This document shows positions 1 through 6,028 of a DNA stretch of 8,999 nucleotides, in pieces. The DNA lies in the NCBI GenBank assembly GCA_016199015.1, contig JACQHN010000438.1, positions 1 through 8,999 of the forward strand. The letters run 5' to 3'. A program made the translations under genes and the position numbers. This stretch comes from Nitrospira defluvii (lineage in GTDB: Bacteria > Nitrospirota > Nitrospiria > Nitrospirales > Nitrospiraceae). The first letter of the stretch is position 1; every line of letters starts with the position of its first letter. A model generated the notes under the pieces. It ran no database searches. It was not told the DNA's origin and saw only the letters and a list, made by a program, of their open reading frames with translations.

Positions 1-107
1 CGAGGTCGATCGCCTGGATGCGGTTATATCGTCATCGACTGGTAAATGGCAAAAAAGTCTCAATAGAAGGTCGCTGCGGACAATTGTCACGTCGCAGGAC
101 GTTTCAG
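1..107. other. Unassigned window edge beyond the large gene
   Basis: No gene can be supported here. One plus-strand frame is open from base 1 to a TAA at 43-45 and could be the last 14 codons of a gene entering from outside, but nothing in it is recognisable. On the minus strand, downstream of the large gene's stop, positions 73-107 can fold into a bulged stem of about eight pairs (GTC-CTGCG against CGCAG-C-GAC), with a T6 run at 57-52. The T run sits too far from the stem for a standard intrinsic terminator, so I do not call one. Confidence 0.3.
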
Positions 108-3100
108 CTACTGGCCAAGATACCAATATTGAAGAAAGGCCAGGGCGGCAAGCAAGGTGGCCTGCACGACCGGCTGCTGGTAGAACGGCACGAAGGCGCC
201 CTGTTGAATGGAATTGATTTCGCTGATGATCTGACGAAGGCGATCACTCGAAGGGCCCGGAGACGATTTAACCGGTTTAAGAGGTTTATTCTCATCCTGA
301 GTCAGGGCCCGATCGAGTTTTTCCTGGATAGATGCGAGCACCGTCCGCTTCGTCCCGACCGCCGCAAGATATAACAGGCTAGCGCTGGCGAGAGCCACCA
401 GACTGTTGACGGTTAAAACCATGATTAAGACGGGAGGAAAGTCCCAATGGTCGAAGTAGTGGTTCCGTGCCGCGATGATAATAAACAGCACCACAAAGGG
501 ATAGAGCACCCTACGATTCACGATTCTAGTTCGCTCCCCGATGAGACGAACTTTTTCCACCTCGCTCAACCCGGAACTTAACGACTTCTCGCTGATCCAT
601 CTGGTGCAAAGCAGGACGGCATCCAAAACAGACAAATTGAGAATGATGAACGGAACTACGCTTAGGAAAAGTACGATGCCATCTGCCCTGCAGCTGATGG
701 CTCCCCGGCATGGTACGAATAGACCCCATTGTCCATCATTCAGTATAGGAGCGGTCGACCAAATAATGATGAAATAGAGCACAATTAACAGAATGATTCG
801 GCCTGCACGTTGTGAGCAGGTATGAGCCTGGCGATATCGAGTCCACACATCGGCAGCAGTCCAGGGCTTTCCGTATTCCGAGCCATGGACTATCCAATTG
901 AGGTCCTGCCAAAACGCATTGAAATTTTTCCGACCAATGTTTCGCCAGAATATGGTGAGCTTTTCCCAGAACCCATTGATGACTACAACCTCACCGTTAT
1001 GGTTGGGAAAAAATCGGCTGGTTAGCGCTTGCGTATTGTCAGCCAAATCCGCCCTCGCCTTGAGCATGAAACAGATGCTGAGCAGACCGGCCATCAACCT
1101 GAGCAATTCCGTGGGCCATATGCTTACTCCGTCGGACCAGGAAAAGGGTTCATCCCCCTCATAATCAAAACCATGAACTCCGGACCATAATATGAATAGA
1201 CAGAGGACAAGGAACACAAGAGGTGCTGTTCTGAGCAAGCGCTTGCAAGTTCTTTTCTTGTTGTCGGTCTCTTCGCGTGCAGTCACCCAGTTCCACAGCC
1301 TTCCGTAGCTCCAGACAGACACAAAGAAGATAGTCAAAAGGACGATCCACAGCCTCTCCAATCCCTCGGGAATCTTAACGGTCCTGGCGTCCGACTCGAC
1401 ATCATTGCGCGCAGGATGAACCGACTTCATTCCGATAGGAATGGTATTCACACTGAGGTCGACAGCCCCGTGTCGTCCGATCTCAAAAAGACGAGGTGCT
1501 ATCTCCGTACTATACTCAACAATCTCGCGTGGGCTCCCTCTCAACGCATAGCACGTAGGTCTTGCGTTTTGGCACTCTCCTTGTTGTGTGTGATGGGCAA
1601 TACGATCGATTGCCCTCAACACGGCAAGGAATGTCGAGGTTTGGTAGGTGTCGCGGAAGGGTGGGATAGCCCTTTGAAGTTGCGGATCCAATTGCAGCCC
1701 AAAGTGGGAAACAACGAGTAAATTGCGGGCCCACTTCTGCTCGCTCTCATGGAAATATCTCGCGTAGAGATCGGTGGCGAAGAACAGTACTGTTGGAAAC
1801 TCCTCCCTCACCGCCTGCAGAATCAAGAGCGCATCATAAGCATCGCGACCCAGAATCCCAATCGCCTTGACCTTCCTATAGTGATCATCGTGCCCTTTCG
1901 ATTTGTCATGCTCTTCTGATTTAATGCGTGAGACGAGTCTCCTGACGTAATCGAGCTGTGAGGTGCCTTCAGGCTTTTCATAGGACGCGATATTGCGGAG
2001 CTTGAGCTTGCCGCCATCCAACTGCTCTTTCTCCTTGTCCTCGCTCTTGGCTTTCGGTCTCTTTTGCTGATCCTCCAGAGACTCCCCGTCCAGGCCGCTC
2101 AGATAACTGTACCGTTTGATGTTCATATCCCGTGGCGAGATCTCACCATTCATGAGCGCATTCACTCCATCCTCGGTGGTTGTGCACTTCCCGTTCAGCG
2201 TGTTCATTAGGTGATCTGATGGTGGATATGACTTTCGAATATTCCGATCAGTGATGTAATGACAGGCCGCCGCACTGAAGGTAATGGGCAAGGCTCTGGC
2301 ATAGAATGAATCCCATTCTCCGATGAGGACGATGGGATCTTCTCCAATGGTCACTTGCCTACGATCGAGTTCTTGAAAGAGCGACTCAAACAACACTTTG
2401 TCGCTGTTGATGCTGTATTGCACATCAATGTGTGCTTCCGACAACCGATCAGTAAACACCTTCATGCAGGTTGCATATGAATCGCATGCGACCTCATTCT
2501 TATCCTTCTCAGCCGTGGTACCCTTCTTTTCCTTCATTCCATACGAGAGCAAGCCGGGCATCGCAGTTGCCCAGGGCGAATACAACTCCAATTTTCCGTT
2601 ATTCTTTTGCCATAATTGTTCTTTCCCCTTCACTGGTTCAATCTGAATTTCCCGGAGCATGCTCTCAAGTTCCGAGGAATACCAAGGCCCCACCACCTTA
2701 AAAATTACGCGCTTACAACTCCTTTTTTCTTCCCCCCCTTTGCTCTTCATACTTCGGCAATACTGACTAGTGCTCGGTGCCTCCGCTGGCTCTGGTGTTA
2801 CATCCCTCAAAATTTGCTCAATGAGAGCATTGATCCCCTTCATGATCTCGTCTTGATAGTCTTCCCCTATCACCCATAGCACGAGGACACGTTCATCCTT
2901 CTTTCCTGAATCTCCACAACGGGCGGTCTTATTGTACTCGTACCATTCGTATGGAGTTTCCACGTCATGAGCTTTGAACTGCCATGTGAAATAATAAAGA
3001 AAATCTGTTGAGTTCGGTGCGAAACATCCGACTTCGAGCGCGGCCCCGACAGCATACCGATCGTTGATTCTCGCCTCGACGTTATTTGCATAGGGACCGC

Positions 3101-3527
3101 CTGCGGTCATCACAATGAGAGCGGTGATCTGGTCGTCTGCTATCGTTGGGGAATCCCAGATAGTATCTTGCAAGCGCCTGAATCCGTCGTCTGTCGATTC
3201 GTTGGCTACTGTCTTCATCGTCATCTCGGCGACGGCTGATTGCCCCAAGGAGTTAACGGTACCTGAGAGACTTACCTTGCCTTCTCGGATGATAACTTGT
3301 CCGCTTTTCTTTCTGGACTCGAAGTCCTTCTGGACTATGGCAAACGGATCCTCCCACAACCTGGCGCGGACTCTCAGTTCGTTCGTAGCGCCGTTCAATT
3401 CAGTTCCACTCCCCACCGGCCGTGAACTCTTGAGCGGCTCCTTCACGAACACCACCGCCGCCACCGCGAGGGCTAACGTCACCGTTGTGACAACTGAGAA
3501 CTTTGAGTCGTCCCCCTTGAAGGCCAC
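108..3527 (-). CDS. Large membrane-anchored protein of unknown function (1139 aa)
   Basis: I do not recognise a named family. The start is GTG at 3527, preceded at 4 nt by GAGGGGAG (3539-3532); an in-frame TAA ten codons upstream fixes the maximum length. Residues 11-28 form a membrane anchor. Residues 30-725 look extracytoplasmic and contain ten cysteines (168, 204, 257, 271, 348, 354, 422, 448, 652, 659), an even number that would suit disulfides. Eight further hydrophobic segments follow, near 725-743, 767-784, 803-822, 909-927, 949-973, 1005-1020, 1031-1056 and 1117-1136. The soluble part has alternating strand/helix stretches: VLVLWVIG at 214-221, DPIVLIGEWDSFYA at 397-410, and KAIGILGRDAYDALLILQA at 554-572 followed by LFFATDLYARYF. 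These are reminiscent of type-1 periplasmic binding (ANF receptor-like) folds; that is inference. A charged low-complexity stretch (483-507) interrupts it. The gene is complete and unbroken, and its GC content is visibly lower than that of its neighbours. A sensor or transport role is possible but unproven. Confidence 0.85.
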   Translation of the reverse strand: MAFKGDDSKFSVVTTVTLALAVAAVVFVKEPLKSSRPVGSGTELNGATNELRVRARLWEDPFAIVQKDFESRKKSGQVIIREGKVSLSGTVNSLGQSAVAEMTMKTVANESTDDGFRRLQDTIWDSPTIADDQITALIVMTAGGPYANNVEARINDRYAVGAALEVGCFAPNSTDFLYYFTWQFKAHDVETPYEWYEYNKTARCGDSGKKDERVLVLWVIGEDYQDEIMKGINALIEQILRDVTPEPAEAPSTSQYCRSMKSKGGEEKRSCKRVIFKVVGPWYSSELESMLREIQIEPVKGKEQLWQKNNGKLELYSPWATAMPGLLSYGMKEKKGTTAEKDKNEVACDSYATCMKVFTDRLSEAHIDVQYSINSDKVLFESLFQELDRRQVTIGEDPIVLIGEWDSFYARALPITFSAAACHYITDRNIRKSYPPSDHLMNTLNGKCTTTEDGVNALMNGEISPRDMNIKRYSYLSGLDGESLEDQQKRPKAKSEDKEKEQLDGGKLKLRNIASYEKPEGTSQLDYVRRLVSRIKSEEHDKSKGHDDHYRKVKAIGILGRDAYDALLILQAVREEFPTVLFFATDLYARYFHESEQKWARNLLVVSHFGLQLDPQLQRAIPPFRDTYQTSTFLAVLRAIDRIAHHTQQGECQNARPTCYALRGSPREIVEYSTEIAPRLFEIGRHGAVDLSVNTIPIGMKSVHPARNDVESDARTVKIPEGLERLWIVLLTIFFVSVWSYGRLWNWVTAREETDNKKRTCKRLLRTAPLVFLVLCLFILWSGVHGFDYEGDEPFSWSDGVSIWPTELLRLMAGLLSICFMLKARADLADNTQALTSRFFPNHNGEVVVINGFWEKLTIFWRNIGRKNFNAFWQDLNWIVHGSEYGKPWTAADVWTRYRQAHTCSQRAGRIILLIVLYFIIIWSTAPILNDGQWGLFVPCRGAISCRADGIVLFLSVVPFIILNLSVLDAVLLCTRWISEKSLSSGLSEVEKVRLIGERTRIVNRRVLYPFVVLFIIIAARNHYFDHWDFPPVLIMVLTVNSLVALASASLLYLAAVGTKRTVLASIQEKLDRALTQDENKPLKPVKSSPGPSSDRLRQIISEINSIQQGAFVPFYQQPVVQATLLAALAFLQYWYLGQ

Positions 3528-3531
3528 GGGT

Positions 3532-3539
3532 CTCCCCTC
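3532..3539 (-). promoter_or_regulatory. Ribosome binding site of the large gene
   Basis: The minus strand reads GAGGGGAG here, ending 4 nt before the GTG at 3527-3525 (GAGG core 8 nt away). It supports the GTG start, since no ATG lies between the upstream in-frame TAA and this codon. Confidence 0.6.
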
Positions 3540-3601
3540 GGCTGCCGGGTCGAATTACCAATTGATACCCCTTTGCCACTAAGTGGATTCAGCAGGTTAT
3601 G

Positions 3602-3620
3602 TGCCATCTGCTTGATGGCA
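3602..3620. repeat. Perfect 7-bp hairpin in the leader of the large gene
   Basis: TGCCATC and GATGGCA form perfect arms around a 5-nt TGCTT loop. Neither strand has a following T-tract, so it is not an intrinsic terminator. It would lie in the 5' untranslated region of the large gene, about 75 nt upstream of its start, if transcription begins further upstream. Function is unknown; it could be chance. Confidence 0.4.
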
Positions 3621-3663
3621 TGATCCTCGATGAATCGCCTAGTTTTGACACAAGACGACGCAC

Positions 3664-3714
3664 TGTACGTATGCCAACGTATCCGTACAGATACAGGGCG
3701 TATCTAAATAGATA
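3664..3714. repeat. Cluster of short direct and inverted repeats between selO and the large gene
   Basis: Several small symmetries overlap in 51 bp. TGTACG (3664-3669) faces CGTACA (3684-3689). ACGTAT occurs at 3667 and 3677, exactly 10 bp apart. GTATC (3679-3683) faces GATAC (3690-3694), and TATCT-AAAT-AGATA fills 3701-3714. The 10-bp phasing is what an operator on one face of the helix looks like. The surrounding 233-bp gap (3528-3760) shows no convincing -35/-10 pair for the large gene and no intrinsic terminator after selO. Read-through from selO therefore remains possible. Confidence 0.35.
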
Positions 3715-3760
3715 ACGTGCGGCCTGAGAAGAAAGAGGGGATTACAAGCGGGGAGAGGCG

Positions 3761-5236
3761 TTACGACGAGCAACTGACGCTGAGGTGTTTGCCCCAGTTC
3801 GGGGGCGCGGCGGCGTAGGAATCCATGCTGGCCTGTTCGCTGAAGGGGTTCTGAAGCAGCGTCAGCAACCGATCGATCTCGGCATAGTCTTTCTGCTGGG
3901 CCTTCTCGATGGCCCCTTGGGCGAGGTAATTGCGCAGGACGTACTTGGGGTTCACCCGGTCCATCCGCTGGCGGCGTTCTTCGTCGCGGCTCTGCTCGAC
4001 CTGCAGCCGTTCGCGATACTGACCAGCCCAGACATCGAACCGTTCCGGATTCAGAAAATGTTCGCGCAACCGTTCGTTCTTTGCCCCCGCGTCGGATAAA
4101 AACGTGCCAAGTTCGCGCCAAAAGATCGTGTAGTCCACCCGGCTTCCGACCATGAGCGACTTGAGGTCCTGCAACAACTCTTCATCCCCCGCCTGTTGTT
4201 CAACCAGCCCCAGCTTCGCCTGCATCAGCTCGCGATAGTGCCGATCGACGTTCGCCTGGTAACTGTCGAGCGCCGCTTTCAATTCTTCCTTGGGCGCCAG
4301 CGGCAGCAGGGTCTGCGCCAGACAACTCAGGTTCCAGAGGCCGATGTAGGGTTGTTGGTTGAAGGCATAACGCCCGTTGTGATCCGAATGATTGCAAATG
4401 AAACCAGGATCGTAGTCGTCCATGAAGCCGTAGGGCCCATAGTCCAGCGTGACTCCCAGGATCGACATGTTGTCGGTATTCAACACGCCATGCGCCCAGC
4501 CGACGGCTTGCCACTGCGCGACCAACCTCGCGGTTCGCTCGACCACCTCGGCGAAGAAGTCCACGTACTTCTCCGATCCATCTCGCAGATGGGGAAAATG
4601 CTGGTCGATGACATAATCGGCCAAGACTGCCAAATGTTCATGCTGTTTGCGGTAATAGAAAATCTCAAACGTGCCGAACCGCACGTGTGACGGCGCCATC
4701 CGGACGATCGTTGCGCCGGTTTCGACCTGCTCGCGATACACCTTGTCGTCGCTGCCGACCAGGCACAGCGCACGCGTCGTCGGGATGCCGAGGCCGTGCA
4801 TCGCTTCGCAACAGAGATATTCACGGATGGCCGAACGGAGCACCGAGCGTCCATCCCCATCGCGTGAGAAGGGCGTCAGGCCCGCGCCCTTGAGATGCAG
4901 ATCCCAGCGCTCGCCGCGTTCATTCTTCACTTCCCCGAGCAGAATCGCCCGGCCATCGCCGAGCTGCGGCACGTACACGCCGAACTGGTGACCGGAATAC
5001 AACATGGCCAGCGGCTCCATGCCCGGCACCAGGAGGCTGCCGCCGAAGACTCCGGCGAACTCCGGTCTCGCCGCTTCCCGAGGATCAAGATCGAGCAACT
5101 CCATCGCTGCCTGATTCGCACTGATGAGAAACGGCGCCGTGGCGAACGGCGTCGGATTCACCTTGGCGTAGAACACCTCCGGCAGACGCGCGTAGCTGTT
5201 ATCAAACGTGAGGGTTTCGAGGGTGTGGGGCGTCAT
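3761..5236 (-). CDS. selO: SelO/YdiU family protein adenylyltransferase (AMPylase)
   Basis: This is a complete 491-residue member of the SelO pseudokinase family, whose characterised members transfer AMP from ATP to Ser/Thr/Tyr of target proteins and have been linked to redox stress. Diagnostic features are visible in order: YSGHQFGVYVPQLGDGRA (80-97); the LKGAGLTPFSRDGDGRS block (115-131) with Lys116 and Arg130; the Arg179 and Arg186 neighbourhood (IVRMAPSHVRFG); NTDNMSILG (253-261) with the metal/catalytic Asn-Thr-Asp-Asn; and the DFG-like DYGPYGF (265-271). The C-terminus is CSS at 489-491, where animal SelO has selenocysteine and bacteria usually have cysteine. Length matches the family (E. 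coli YdiU is slightly shorter). The ATG start at 5236 gives the expected N-terminus, although its Shine-Dalgarno is weak. No export signal is seen, so the protein should be cytoplasmic. It begins 20 bp after the MpsC-like gene and is probably cotranscribed with it. Confidence 0.96.
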   Translation of the reverse strand: MTPHTLETLTFDNSYARLPEVFYAKVNPTPFATAPFLISANQAAMELLDLDPREAARPEFAGVFGGSLLVPGMEPLAMLYSGHQFGVYVPQLGDGRAILLGEVKNERGERWDLHLKGAGLTPFSRDGDGRSVLRSAIREYLCCEAMHGLGIPTTRALCLVGSDDKVYREQVETGATIVRMAPSHVRFGTFEIFYYRKQHEHLAVLADYVIDQHFPHLRDGSEKYVDFFAEVVERTARLVAQWQAVGWAHGVLNTDNMSILGVTLDYGPYGFMDDYDPGFICNHSDHNGRYAFNQQPYIGLWNLSCLAQTLLPLAPKEELKAALDSYQANVDRHYRELMQAKLGLVEQQAGDEELLQDLKSLMVGSRVDYTIFWRELGTFLSDAGAKNERLREHFLNPERFDVWAGQYRERLQVEQSRDEERRQRMDRVNPKYVLRNYLAQGAIEKAQQKDYAEIDRLLTLLQNPFSEQASMDSYAAAPPNWGKHLSVSCSS

Positions 5237-5256
5237 CGTGCTCAGTGTCCCGGAGG

Positions 5257-5619
5257 CTACCGGAAGTTGGCTTCGAGGTCGGACTCCAACGTGAAAACGA
5301 AAATGCGCTCCCCGACCACAGTGTCGATGTCGGTGAACAAGGCCGTGATCTTCGCGCCGATCAGATCCGCCACCTGTTCACACAACCGTTCCCGGCCCTG
5401 AGCGATGAGATTCTGACGCAGCCGTTTCACCATATCGATGCCTTCCGCCGTCTTGGCCAGCTGCCGCTCTGCGGGTGTCAGCACACCCTTCAACCGCACG
5501 ACAAGCATGTCCCGCACAATGAAGACCCGGACCTCGTCCGGACCACGGCCCAGAAATTCCTGCTCGAACTTGATGATCGCCGTCCGGACGGCGGCTTCCT
5601 TTTCTCCCTTGCTCGGCAC
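5257..5619 (-). CDS. mpsC: DUF2294/MpsC-family protein (YbcI-like)
   Basis: This 120-residue soluble protein matches the DUF2294 family (B. subtilis YbcI; Pfam now names it after MpsC). Signature pieces are GRGPDEVRVFIV (24-35), LKGVLTPAERQLAKT (43-57), a conserved Arg-rich helix (65-78), TDIDT (96-100) and GERIFVFTLE (103-112). In Staphylococcus aureus, MpsC is encoded with MpsA (NuoL-like) and MpsB (DUF2309) in a cation-coupled system that generates membrane potential and supports CO2/bicarbonate supply. B. subtilis ybcI lies near the equivalent genes. MpsC's biochemical role is not settled. Here it is divergent from a NuoL-like gene, which fits that association. The start is GTG at 5619, with GAGAAGGA about 11 nt upstream (5638-5631). 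It is likely the first gene of a transcript continuing into selO. Confidence 0.88.
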   Translation of the reverse strand: MPSKGEKEAAVRTAIIKFEQEFLGRGPDEVRVFIVRDMLVVRLKGVLTPAERQLAKTAEGIDMVKRLRQNLIAQGRERLCEQVADLIGAKITALFTDIDTVVGERIFVFTLESDLEANFR

Positions 5620-5666
5620 AGGCAGTCTGATCCTTCTCGATGGTTGATAGAGATTGCGTGCGGCAG

Positions 5667-5696
5667 ATTATAGTCATGACCACCTGTGCACTCCAA
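5667..5696 (-). promoter_or_regulatory. Candidate promoter for the mpsC-like gene and selO
   Basis: The minus strand has a perfect TATAAT (5672-5667), preceded at 18 bp by TTGGAG (5696-5691), which matches only the first three bases of the -35 consensus. Transcription would start near 5660, leaving a leader of about 40 nt that contains the Shine-Dalgarno of the GTG start. The strong -10 with a poor -35 suggests dependence on an activator or simply a moderate promoter. Confidence 0.5.
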
Positions 5697-5720
5697 CCCC
5701 CTCCGCGTCTTGTGCGAGTA

Positions 5721-5774
5721 GGGCCATGAACGCGAGGTGGCGGACTGGGCCCATCGGACCAATCACTGGGCCAT
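5721..5774. repeat. Three spaced GGGCC(C)AT elements, possible operator
   Basis: GGGCCAT occurs at 5721-5727 and 5768-5774, and GGGCCCAT at 5747-5754. The last two lie within a longer shared ACTGGGCC starting at 5744 and 5765, a spacing of 21 bp or two helical turns. The position between the two divergent promoter candidates is where a regulator shared by both blocks would bind. No regulator gene is in the window, and the repeats are short enough to be chance. Confidence 0.35.
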
Positions 5775-5798
5775 TTTCCTTCGACTTTTCGCTTGCAT

Positions 5799-5826
5799 TT
5801 GCGAGGGTGGCGCGGATACATCTAAC
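5799..5826 (+). promoter_or_regulatory. Weak candidate promoter for the NuoL-like operon
   Basis: TTGCGA (5799-5804), a 16-bp spacer and TCTAAC (5821-5826) match the sigma-70 consensus at four of six bases in each box. If used, the transcript would carry a leader of roughly 195 nt containing the hairpins described at 5914-5949 and 5955-6007. No better-placed pair was seen, but this match alone is weak. Confidence 0.25.
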
Positions 5827-5913
5827 ACAGTTTTCCGGTGGTGCCGTCGAGAGGCCGTGAATCATGCGCGACCCGGACCCACGTGTGTTCATGCAATGAG
5901 ACAGGCAGTAGGG

Positions 5914-5949
5914 TCTTGCCGGTGTTTCCCTCAGGGAAAGGCCGGGGAC
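5914..5949 (+). other. Imperfect leader hairpin upstream of the attenuator
   Basis: The apical stem TTTCCC-TCA-GGGAAA (5925-5939) sits on CCGG/CCGG (5919-5922 with 5942-5945) across a small internal loop. A further GTCT/GGAC pairing extends it at the base with a bulge. There is no following T-tract. It immediately precedes the terminator hairpin, so the two could form a tandem leader RNA structure. Confidence 0.4.
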
Positions 5950-5954
5950 AGTGC

Positions 5955-6007
5955 AGGCCAGTCGTTGGTTCCTTGTCTCAAGGACCGTCGGCTGGCCTTT
6001 TTCTTTT
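5955..6007 (+). terminator. Long intrinsic terminator in the leader of the NuoL-like gene (probable attenuator)
   Basis: The outer stem AGGCCAG (5955-5961) pairs with CTGGCCT (5992-5998), the apical stem TCCTTG (5970-5975) pairs with CAAGGA (5979-5984) around a 3-nt TCT loop, and the middle pairs with one mismatch, wobbles and a bulge. TTTTTCTTTT follows directly (5998-6007). This is a canonical Rho-independent terminator on the plus strand. It ends 21 nt before the ATG of the NuoL-like gene, and no plus-strand gene lies upstream that would need it. It therefore most likely terminates a leader transcript conditionally, or ends a small RNA. TGAGACA-GG at 5897-5905 can pair with CCTTGTCTCA at 5971-5980 (one bulged T), an arrangement suited to an antiterminator. 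Confidence 0.8.
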
Positions 6008-6028
6008 CATGAGAAGAATGGAATCGGC

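Larger units (their letters stand above)
5620..6028. other. 409-bp divergent control region without a protein gene
   Basis: This is the shared upstream region of the mpsC-like gene (minus) and the NuoL-like gene (plus). It holds a minus-strand promoter candidate near 5667-5696, repeated GGGCCAT elements from 5721 to 5774, and a weak plus-strand promoter candidate at 5799-5826. A structured plus-strand leader with two hairpins follows between about 5897 and 6007. Several short frames cross it on both strands, but none has a convincing ribosome site together with a plausible protein. I could not match the leader to a riboswitch class I know. Confidence 0.6.

Noticed and set aside
3115..3582. 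Plus-strand open frame (155 codons) overlapping the start of the large gene
   Set aside because: Antisense to the N-terminal coding region, with no family resemblance; the minus-strand gene has a proper ribosome site and domain organisation.
3645..3673. TTGACA at 3645-3650 as a plus-strand promoter
   Set aside because: No acceptable -10 at 16-18 bp, and the transcript would only run antisense into selO.
3620..3715. 31-codon plus-strand open frame in the selO/large-gene gap
   Set aside because: It has no Shine-Dalgarno, its composition follows the DNA repeats, and it resembles no known small protein.
4196..4690. Plus-strand open frame (164 codons) inside selO
   Set aside because: Shadow of the highly conserved selO catalytic region on the other strand.
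4895..5401. Plus-strand open frame (168 codons) opposite selO and the mpsC-like gene
   Set aside because: It spans two well-supported minus-strand genes and their gap, with no recognisable protein.
5896..6012. Possible leader peptide (38 codons) running through the terminator hairpin
   Set aside because: No ribosome site, and no run of one amino acid as in classical amino-acid attenuators; the RNA structure alone explains the region better.
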